From the NCBI GenBank assembly GCA_030425425.1, contig JAUIAO010000030.1, forward strand, positions 1 to 64,000: DNA of 64,000 nt, in the 5' to 3' direction. This document shows, piece after piece, positions 30,701 to 42,700 of the stretch (the first letter of the stretch is position 1; each line of letters starts with the position of its first letter). The stretch comes from Bacteroidia bacterium. Its GTDB lineage: Bacteria > Bacteroidota > Bacteroidia > Cytophagales > Cyclobacteriaceae. A model generated the notes under the pieces. That model made no database searches. It was not told the DNA's origin and saw nothing but the letters and a program-made list of their open reading frames with translations. The translations under genes were made by a program, and so were the position numbers.

Positions 30701-33700
30701 GAAGCTTTGTCAAGTACTCCAGTGGTTGTTTTTAAAAGTGGAGGGGATGTCGTGAATGATGACGTAACAGTTGTGAACACAAGTGGAAATATTTATGAAG
30801 CAACATATACTGTGGATGTACTGGATTCCGAGGGTAGTGTAACATTTTCTCTAAATCATACAGATGCAGCGGGGAATGATGGCGGTCCTGAGACCAACGT
30901 TACAGATGCGAGTACGGTGACCTTTGATAATTCGGCTCCAACAGTGACTATTGCGAGGGTATCAGACGAATATGAAGGAGCATCTGATTTACCAGTTGTT
31001 TTTGATATTACTTTTAATGAAGATGTCTCTAATGTCGATATCAGTGATTTTGTAATTTCTGGAACGGCCGGAGCTACTGTAGATGGAGCTTTGGTAACTA
31101 CTACCGCAAATCGAGTATTTCAGGTTTCAGCTTCATCACCAACGGGCGATGGTGTTGTGAATTTAGATTTTGTCGGAGGTCAGAACATTACTGATCATGT
31201 GGGAAATGCTTTTGTTCCAGCTTCAGGCATTACTTCTGAAGAGTCTTATGTTTATGATGCCACTGTACCAACTGTCGTAATCAATGATGATCACGCAGAT
31301 GCAATAGTGAAAGATAGCGATGAAGTGGTGATTACTGCCAAAGTATCAGATACAAATGGTTTATCAGCTACACCAACGATTTCTATCGGGACATTAGTAA
31401 CCAACGCTGCAATGACATCAGTAGGCAATGGCACAGATTTTACCTATACCTGGAATGTCCCTGCTGGAGATTTTGCTAATCAATCTATTAGTATATCTGG
31501 TACTGATCCGGCTGGAAATAGTATTGCCGCCCCTACGGCGGGTACGGGACCAACGGCATACACAGTAGATAATACAGCACCTTCGATCGCAGGTTCTGGA
31601 TTGATAACAATAGGTACATCCAATCCAACTCCTTATACTGGAACAAGTGGTTTAGTTGGTGATGATGTGCAAATTGCATTTACAGTTTCGGAAGACCTGT
31701 CGACAAACCCGTCAGTTCAATTTTATAGTGGTAATGTTTCAAATCCTGGAATAGCGAATGGTGATGCTACAATTGGTGGTACAGCACCAAATTATACTGC
31801 TACTTACACAATCAATGATTTAGATAATTCTGGAGATGTTCATTTCAAAATTTTACTAACTGACATAGCAGGTAACCAAACCAGTCTTACAACTTTTCCA
31901 ACATCAAATGTATCATTGAGTGGTTCTGCAAAGGTAGATGCTGATGCACCTGAGTTGGAAGATATCAATTTAGATGATATTGACCCAACCAGAGGAACAG
32001 CATCCGCTACTAATGAAACAGCTATTAGCTATACAATTGATTTTAGTGAGGCTGTCAACGATTTTTCCTATCCGGATGACATAAATCTGAATAGCTCTGG
32101 AGTAACGATTACTACTGTCAATCTTAATCCTCTTAATGCCGCAGATACCACCTGGGTTTTATCTCTAAGCGGAATTTCAGGAAATGGAACAATCTCGTTC
32201 AATCTAATTAACAATGGAGGCACGCCTATCACAGATGGAGTAGGTAACAAGCTTTCAAACTTTGGGTCTTTGAGTGTGGAAGGCACAGGTGAGACGGTCA
32301 CATTTGATCAATCAGCTCCGGGAGTGAGCTTTACTAAAAACACCCCTACTTCGGGATCAACTACAACAACCAATGCCGATGAGGTTAGCTTCGCAGTGAG
32401 GTTCAATCAAAGTATTGATGAAACAACCTTTACTTTGGATGATGTTCGTATTGATGTCTCTGGAACAGATGTGGCAGTAGGCGGCTTTGCTGCCAGCACT
32501 ATCGCATCCACAATTAATCTAACAACTGCCTCAACAGTCACTTTAGAAAGTAACGGAGATAATAAAAACTATACCGTAACTGTTGCCAATATTACTGGAA
32601 ATGGCAGTTTAGGTATTTCTTTAGTTGGATCAGGAATTCAGGATTTGGCTGATAATTATTTAGGAGGAGGTACGGGTACAACAGAATCCTCTGCCACGTT
32701 CGCTGTAGATAATACACAGCCTGTGATTGATGCTTTAACACTAGAAGCTCCTGCAGAAGGAAGTACAGCCGCTACTACGTCTACCTCTGTGCAGTTCAAC
32801 ATAGATTTTTCATCTGATCTTGATGCTTCTACACTTGACCTTTCTGATTTCACCGTTTTGACAACCGGAACTGTGGGTTATTCAGGAACCTTGCTTGGCG
32901 GCACAGCACCTGATGCGGTTACCTACACTGTAAATGGATTGACAGGAAATGGCCAGCTAGGGTTGCAGATTGCTGGATCGGGCGTTTTTGATCTTTCGGA
33001 TAATACTTTGGATGTAACCAATCCAATCGTGGCAACTGCCGACGGTTTTGGAATCGATAATGCTAATCCTAGTATTGTTATTACCCGTGATAATCCCGCA
33101 GATGGTACACCTGATCACACCAAGAGTTCAACAATAGTTTTTGATCTCGCATTTAGTGAAGTCATTGACAATGCCACATTTGATTTAAGTGATGTTATGG
33201 TCAATCTTTCAGGAGTGACTGTAGGTGGGGCAGGTTCTGGTTTAGGGACTAGTTTCGGAGTAGATGCTAGTCTTACAACATCTGATAATCAAAACTATAA
33301 ATTAACCTTCACCAATGTTGCCGGTAATGGAACGCTAGGGGTAGTGATATCAGGTTCAGGAATCCTGGATCCAGCGGAGAATCAGCTTGCTGGCGGGGTA
33401 GATCAAACTTCCTCTAATTTTACGATTGATCAAACAAATCCGACCGTGGTATCATTTACCAGAAATTTAACAACTAAAGGTACAGTAGACAATACAAACG
33501 ATGATCAGGTAGTATTTTCATTGGAATTGTCTGAGGCAATTGATCCTACCACTTTTGATTTGACAGATGTACAAGTAAATATTCCAAACGGTGTTTATAT
33601 TGGATCGACCAATACGAATGGACTTACTGCAGATAATTTTGGAGCGGATATTACTTACAATACATCAGATAACACGAATTTCACTTTTACAATAAACAAT

Positions 33701-36700
33701 GTTTCTGGTGATGGTAGTCTAGGCCTGACACTTATAAATAGCGGTATACAAGACTTGTCAGATAATTTCTTGGAAAATGGCGTTGATGAGGTTTCTCCTG
33801 ACTTTTTGATCGACAATACAGCACCAGTTATTAGCAATGTGAGTATTTCCTCGAATAATCCTAACAGCTCTTCATTGGCCACCTCTACTTCAAATGATAT
33901 TGTTACATTGAGCTTTCAGGTTAATGATCAATTGAATGCCGCAGCTGATACGGTTATTAATATTAGTAGTGGAGGCAGAAGAGTATTCGATGATATAGAA
34001 ATAGCATATAATGCAGGAACTAGTACTTACACTGGTTCATATGCTGTCAATGAAATAGATAGAAATGGTACTGTAACCTTCAGTATTTCTGTGACTGATG
34101 ATGCTGGAAACGTGGTTAGTACTGCCAAAACTGCAGTCGATGATGCTAGTAGTGTTTCAATAGATCAAACACCACCATCAATAAGCTCTGTTACCAGAAA
34201 TGCACTACCTGCGAACACAGGTAGTTTTACGGCTACTAATTCAGATGCAGTATCATATAGCATAGTATTCTCAGAAAAAGTTTATGCGTCGAGTTTTGAA
34301 TTGGATGACATAGATATAACCAACACGGCATCTACCGGAACACCAAGTTTAACTTCCTCAGATGATAAGAACTATACTCTTGAAATTACAGGAATTACTG
34401 GAGATGGATATATTGAAATCCATTTGTTGAGTGATGATCTGGTGAATCCAGGTGACTCAATAAGTGATTTGGCTGGGAATGCCATGCTGGAAAATTCCTC
34501 AGTCAGTGCGAGGTTTACAATAGTTAATACTTTTCCAACTGTGACTATTGATCCCGTAGCACCTAACACAGGATCTGTAGCAAATACAAATAGTGATGAG
34601 ATTTCTTTTGACATAGCATTTAGCAAAGCGATTGATAATGCGACAATAGATGAATCAGATTTTGTAATCAGAATCCCAGACGGTGTATTGATCGATGGTA
34701 ATAGTACCACAGGACTCACTGGTGATAACTTTGGAGCTTCCGTAGCATTGTCCAATGATGGAGATAATACAAATTACACATTGACCATTTCTAATATTAC
34801 CGGAGATGGAAGTATTGGTATCACTCTGGTTGGAGCAGGTGTGCAGGATGTAGCTGATAATTATGTAGGTGGAGGCGTAGGAGTAGATGAGGCTTCTAGT
34901 GACGATTTCATAATTGATAATATTGCACCAGAACTGACGATATCCCTATATTCAAATAATGACTATGACCAGCACGCGACTGATGCAGATACGGTTTTTA
35001 TGTCTATTCAATCTACCGATAAGCTCACGGAAATACCTGGTGTGGACTTTTATAGTGGCAATCGACTAGTCCTCAATACGGTTACCGTGGAAGATGATGC
35101 CCCAAATGCATTAACCAACTTTACCGCTTATTATAAGGTAGATGGTGCTGGAGTAACTCCAGGATTAGACAAAGATCAGAATGGCCAAGTCACTTACAAT
35201 ATTTCCTTTACGGATGATGCAGGTAATGTTGGCTCTGTGATTAATCATAATGATGGAAGTAATATTGAAATAGATCATATTGTTCCTTCACTGACTTATG
35301 TTTCTATATATTCAGATAATGGTAGTTTGGATGATCATGCTATAGAGGGTACAAACGTATATCTGGAATTTGAGGCTGACGATGACTTAAGACCTGATTC
35401 AGTTGAAGTTACGTTTCATGTTGGAGGAGTGTCTGTGCGAAATACGGTGAGTGTCATTCAAGACGGTGATGATTCGACTTATTATGCTGCTTACCTTGTA
35501 GATGTCCTCGATACAGATACCGATGCTATAGAATTTACCATTGATTTCTATGACGATGCAGGGAATCAAGGTCAGCAAGTAACCACCACTACTGACGATA
35601 CTTTTGTGGAGATTGATAAAACGGCACCTACACTGAATTACGTAGCTATGAGGTCTGATAATGCAACGGATAGCCTGCATGCGAGGTTGGGAGATGATGA
35701 TTTTGTAGCCGTTTATTTTGGCGTAGATGATGATTTAGAATTCAATACTTTGCCCGATGTGAAGTTTTGGAGTGGAGGAGAACCTATAGATAACTCACGT
35801 ATCGATGTGGTGGATGATGGTGATGGTGATTATTATGCTGAGTATGGGGTAGCCAGTGGTGACGGTACAGGTTTGATTACATTTTCTATTGACCTGAATG
35901 ATGATGCTGGCAATTCATTGACTACTGTAGATACCCCTACAAATGGTTTTATTGAGTTTGATACACTGAAACCTATTCTAACCCTTGTAAACCTTTATAC
36001 TGACAATACCACGGATAGCCAACATGCTAAGGGTGGAGATATTGTCTTCCTGGAATTCACATCCAATGACACATTAAGCTTTGTAGGTGCTTCGATGACA
36101 AGTGGAGTAAACCAGATTTTCCCACAAGATACCGATGAGGGAGCAGTTGAAATCTTTTATGTAGATGAATCAACAAGTATCACGAATTTCATCACCTACT
36201 ATACTGTAGATGGTGATGGTAACATCGTAGGTACAGATAGAGATCAGGATGGTCCTGTAAATTTTGCGATTTCATATACAGATGATGCAGGAAATGAAGG
36301 AGAATTAATCTTGAATACCACTACAGGAGCAGAAGTAGAGATTGATAATGAAAAACCGTCATTGTCATCGGTTTCCTTGTCAACTAATAATGGCACACTG
36401 ACTGATCATGCTCAAAATGGTTCGGAAGTTTATTTAGATTTTTCAGCAACTGATGTGTTGTCGGTAGATCCTGATGTGGTTTTTATTAGTGGTGGTGATA
36501 CCATCACCGTACCTATCTCTATCGTGAATACAGGTGGAAATGACTATCGTGCATCATTTACTGTTGATGCATCAATCACTGACAGTCCGGATTTGAAATT
36601 CTATATAGCATATGTAGATGATGTGGGATTAAGAGGAGACACGGTACGATCCACTACCGATGACAGTTTTGTGGAAATTGATAAAATCGCTCCGACACTT

Positions 36701-39700
36701 TCAAATATTGGTTTGAGCAGTAACAATACTACTGATAATCAGCATGGCGTAGCAGGTAACACGGTTACACTTCGATTTGAAGCGAGTGATGATCTTAGTG
36801 ATACTCCAGTAGTAACCTTTACCAGCGGGGGAGATCCTGTTGGCAGTGGTGTGAATGTTAATGTAAACAATGCTCCAATTTATACGGCCACTTATACAGT
36901 ACAATCCGGTGATACGGAAGGTTTGGTTGGTTTTACAATCAACTATGTGGATGATGCAGGAAATAATGGGGTAGAAGAAACTGCTGTTGATAATAGTAGT
37001 GAAATTGAGATTGACCACTCTGATCCGACGGTAACTGCTTTAACAATTAGTTCAGGAACGGCACCATTTGATCATGCACAGGATGGTGAGGAGGTTACCA
37101 TTTATATGACTTTCGATGATGATCTGGCTGGTGAACCGAATGTAGTAAACCTGCGAAGTGGTAGTGCTGCCATTAATGGATCAATCACGTATACAGAGAC
37201 TTCTGATTTTAATACTGATGGAGTAGAGCAATGGACAGCAGCTTATACAGTAGATCCAAATGATGGTCAAGGAGATATCACATTTTCTGTAAACTATACG
37301 GATGACGCTGGGAATGATGGAACGGCTCAATCTCAGGCAGACCTCACAAGCGGTACTACTGTAGAAGTGGACTATACTGAACCTGAACTCCAAAATTGGA
37401 GAGACACATTGCGAGTACCATCTAATACAGATCCAATTACTGTTTTTGCTCGCTTTGATGAGGCAGTCACGAGAGATGATGGTAATCCACTTGATGGCTC
37501 AGAGTTTACCATTACTAATGGTACACTTCAGTCAATACAGCTTGTGCCAGGTTCAGATATTGAATACGGTATTACCATAGTTCCAGATGCTGGATTAGAT
37601 CATAATGATCCTTCGAGTTCAGAAGATGTACTGATTGTTTTGAATGATGGTAGTCTGGTGGATGATGCGTACAATTATAACAGTGGCCAATCTGGTGTTT
37701 ATACAGTTCAATATGATAACGTGCCTCCAATAATTACATTGGATACAGCCGTAAACGGAAGAATTCTTACAGTTACAGTAGAATTGGATGAGCCGGGAAC
37801 GGTTTATATTGGCATTATCTCTGCCGGGCTGGGAGATTTGAGCAGTGACGATCTTAAATATGAAACGGGGTTATTAGCGACACCAGCGAATGTACAGGAT
37901 TATGAAGAAGTAGATATTCGAAATGCTGGAGTACCAACTACACGTACATATGATCTGGACGAATATCAGCAGGATTATGTGTTGTTTGTTGCTGCCAGGG
38001 ATAAAATTAACACTACCAATCTTGTGTCTAATCCAGAAAAGATGAACATCAAAACTGGAGGAGTGACACTGCAAGCTCCATCACTCACGGATATTTGCAT
38101 CAATGGTGATTATTACCAGATTCCTGAAATCAAGATAGAAGAGACATTGTTTACAGACTTCCGTGAAGGATCTGAGCTGACTATTTCAGTTAGTTTGCCA
38201 GCCAATTTTGTCTTTGACCCTTCAAAAGGAAATGTGATTTCGAATCAAAATGAAATAACTATTACTTCTGCAAGTCCTGTTTACAATACCCAGAACAATG
38301 GTTTTACAATCTCCTATGATGTAACCGGGACAACACAAAAGGATACCATTACTATCTCTGATTTATGGGTTCGTGCTTCTGATAATGGAGATTTGCAGAA
38401 TGATGGAGTTTCTAATGTTATTGTTGATGTAATTGGAGCATCTGTGCATTTGTTGGAAAATGACAAAAACAGAGAGCTAGCTTATCTATCTACGGTACCG
38501 CCATTCAATGCAGCAGTCATCATCAATGATGTAGCGAATGCACCAACTGACGTATCAGCTCAGCCTTACATTCTAGATAATACAAGTGTGGTGCTAGGTG
38601 ATCCTGATGGTGATGGTATTGCCGTTTATGATTACTATGAAGTGGATGTGAATGCTGACATTCCTTTTAGTATCATTACTAGTGATGTACAAGATGTTGT
38701 GAATGTTTATAGTGACCAGAGTTTGACTAATCTGGTATACACAGAAACTACGAATAGTTCCTCACCAACTATAGCTGAATATGGATTGACACAAGCTAGC
38801 GTAGGAATCAATACTTTCTGGGTTACTACACAGAGAGGGAGCACAGTCAATAGTTGTGAAAGTGCGCCAACTAAAGTATCTATTGCCATTATCCGAGTCG
38901 ATAATGATCCGGATGTTACGTCTTATTTCAAGGGCGGAGAAGGGTCAACCCTGAAACTGACCTATCCATCAACTGGTTATACGGAAGATTTGGTAGAATT
39001 TACGGGTGTATTAGTGGAGACAGAGCGAACGGAAGGAGACAACTTCGGAGATGGGCAAGCAGCGGTTTCTTATTCCTTCCAACCAGAAGCAAACTTCAAT
39101 GATACCAGAAAAGCTACTTATCGATATACTCTGACAAATACCGAAAATAGTGTCAGTGCTAATTTTTGGCTTAGAAACTGGGTTTTTGATGCTGATGAAA
39201 TTGTTATTAACGACTCAATCAATATTGAACAAAATGGAGTATGTATGGAGGATGGAATCATTCCATTCGAAATATTCCTGACTGATTCTATTGATTATGA
39301 TGGTAAGGCGGACGATGAAGATCCAGACTTTTATACCATTCATATATATGATTATCAGTCAGGCGCGAGAGGTGTAAATCTTGATGATGAAATAGGACTA
39401 TCAACTCCAGCAACTATTGTTTCTAATATCCCAAGTTCTACCGAGGGATGGAGTTTTGACCCTTATTTGGCAAAACCTCTAATGGAAGCCATCGATTCTT
39501 TGCAGTTCACTTATCGCTTTGAGGTTGTTTTATATGTAGCTGATGAGATCACGGGTGATACTACGGAAATCATTTCAGAGTTCTTCACCATTTACAAGAA
39601 TCCAGAAGTGACCATCACCAATGTGAATGATTACTACTGCGAGGATGATGGTGATTTCAATATTACTTACAGAGTTGTCTCAAATGTAGGTACAGAAAAT

Positions 39701-42700
39701 GCACAAGTCGAATCCTATGAATTACGTAAATACGCGGATAATTCTTACGGGTCTATTGTAGAGACTTATACATTCAATGATGCCTTATTGAATCCAGCAG
39801 ATCCGAACAGAGATGGAAATGATTATCTGACAGAAGACGAGACTGGATTCTATGAAATCTATTTTGTAACACCTGTCAAAGGTTCTGCACAGTGTCTTTC
39901 TGATACGACATTTAGATTTGAGATTCTTTCTAAACCAAACCAGCCAGAGTTATCCAATGACTTTACCGAAATTGGTGGATTTGATTTGGATAATCCAGAG
40001 GAGTATCTTCTTGAGTATTGTGAAGGTTCAACCATTGAAGATTTAGTGGCTACTATTTCTCCAGAAAATCAGGATGTAATTATTACCTGGTACAATGATG
40101 GGGCTGGTACAAGTGTTATTACTCAAACTGCCAATGGCGGCTCAGACCAACAATTGAATGAGGTTCTCAAAACAGCAAATGCATTTTTCAATGGTAAAGT
40201 GGATCCTATTGGGCGTCAAACGAAAGAGTTTTATTTTACAATTACGGATCACAGAGATTTGATGACTGGCGATATCAATAATCAGGAAGTCGGGTGTGAG
40301 TCTGAAGTTAGAAAAGTGACTATTGAGATCTATCCTGAGCCTGCAGTTCCAACTGTAACATTTACAGATGATGATATTGCGGATACCACATTAGTTGTGA
40401 ATAAGGCACCTGTGAGTGGAGTGTACACTTATGAGTATTGTGCAGCAGAGAGTGAAGTGATCTCTATTGAAGATATCATTCTGGACAACACATTAGATAC
40501 TGAGACTGGCTATACCACAGAGACGTATTTCAGATTGTTTGATAAGGATGGTGAGGTAATTGATACTTTGGGTACTCAACTGACTATGAGTGATGATTAC
40601 TTAGGTGAGCAATTAAGTTTTGAAGGATTGGCGGGAAATACACTGAGCTTCTTTGTGTCACAAACCAATTACAATAACAATTACCCTAATGATCGCAGTG
40701 CGGAGTTTGTGGGTTGTGAGAGTGGTCAAAGAGAGTTTTTCATTGATATTAATGTGATCCCCGATGCCCCAGATACGACTCAATTTGACGGTGGAAGAAC
40801 GGATTATTACATGTGCTCTGGGGAAACAATGCCAGATATTACTCCGCCAACTACCAATGACCTTTATAAATATTATTCGGACGTTGGTGGTGCTCCAGGA
40901 GAGCTAATTCCTGTTGCTGCATTCAATGGTGCCAGAGCAAGACAATCTGATTTGGATTCAGCTGGAGTATTCAATAATGTTTCTTATGATACCGCGACTA
41001 CTTACACTTATTGGATTACTCAGGTAACAGATATCAATGAAGCTTCAGATTTCAAAGGTTGTGAAAGTGCTGCCAGCAAAATCACCGTAACTGTTTATCC
41101 AGATTCACCGCCATTGACATTCGATAAAACCTATGATAAAGGTTATACTGTAAACGGTAGAAGAGATTTGGTAGTCACTTTCCGAGAGGATTCTATTGGA
41201 TCACAGACATTCCCGCTTAATGGAATAACAGGGGCCGAGCTGGCTTATTATGCTACTCTTACAGACGCAGAAAATATATTTATTGATCCAGATGGGCAGC
41301 AATTACCACTGGATAGTGGGGTTGTTGGCAACCGTATTGCAATCAAAGATTTTGATGATAATGGTAATGCGATTGTAACAGCTCAGGAATTATTGATTTC
41401 AAGTGCGACTCAATCTCAAGGTCAAGACGAAAAAGGAGCTTATTACTTCAGATTTTCTCAGAGCGATCATCGCTCTGAGGAGTTTGACTTTGCAGATGGC
41501 TGTGAATCGGAGTTAGATTCAATGGCATGGATGACTGTTTACATTCGTGATATTCCAGTAGAACCGAGAGTGGTTAGTAATGGAAATCCAATTTTAAGCA
41601 CGAATGTTTACCTTAATGAAGATTCTGTAGCAAAAAATGGAATTCAGATACTATCAGAAAGTGATTTAGATGCTTCAAAACATGTAGATGAAGAAGTCAG
41701 ATGGTATGTGGATGTGGATAACAACAATGTCTGGGATTTTGGTGTAACAGACACGCTAATATTTACTGGTAAAAACCCTACGGCAAATGATTTAGGATTA
41801 ACAGGTGAACTAGGTAATAGTTTTTATCGATTCTTTGTTACTCAGACACAGGACATCAATTTTGAGAATACGGGATTTTTAGGCTCTGAAAGCGAACCCC
41901 TGACTGTTACTGTACTACAAATTCCTGAAGGACCCTCCGCTACTCCACCGGGATCAAAATGTCAGGATGATGTGACTGCTACCAATGTACAGATTACATA
42001 TTCAGGTATGGACTTTGTCAACAATGAAGGAGTCGAGTTATCAGGCACTCAAAGTCAGTTCAAATGGTATGAGTCCGAATCTGATTCAGATCCAATCGCT
42101 GGTCTGGAGGGAACTACTTCCCCAGCTGACCCAACAGCACCTCCTGTTTACATTCGTAATTGGCAAGCATATCTGGAAAGTAAGTTAGGACAAAAACTGG
42201 CTGGCGAGTATTTTGATTACTATACTTTGGATGATTCTTTGCTTTACGATACCATTTATGTTAGTCAGGAATTCTCAGTCGGGTTAGGGAATGCTCGGGC
42301 TACCGTAGAAAGCCCAAGAACTGCGATTCCGGTTTATTTCCACCCTCGCCCAATTACTGGTGAATTTGACAATGGAGAATACATCAATATGGTTAAAGGT
42401 TGTGATGAACAGGAGATCATCATACAAGTGAAACTGGCTAATATGTCTGCAACAGATGCTGAATTCTTCTGGTTTGCTCGAGGAGTAGAGTTGAAAACAG
42501 GATCGGAAGAATTAATTGATGATTCAATTGCTCAATACATTTTCAAACCATCTGAAGAAAATGCTGACCGTGAAAACAGATTCGGATCAACACAGTTCAA
42601 CTTAGGTGCCGGTGATGTCACATTTGATGTGAGTATTTGGGACAAAAGACAGTTAGATGATTTAGATGGCAGTCCAGATAATATTGATACTGATGGAGGT

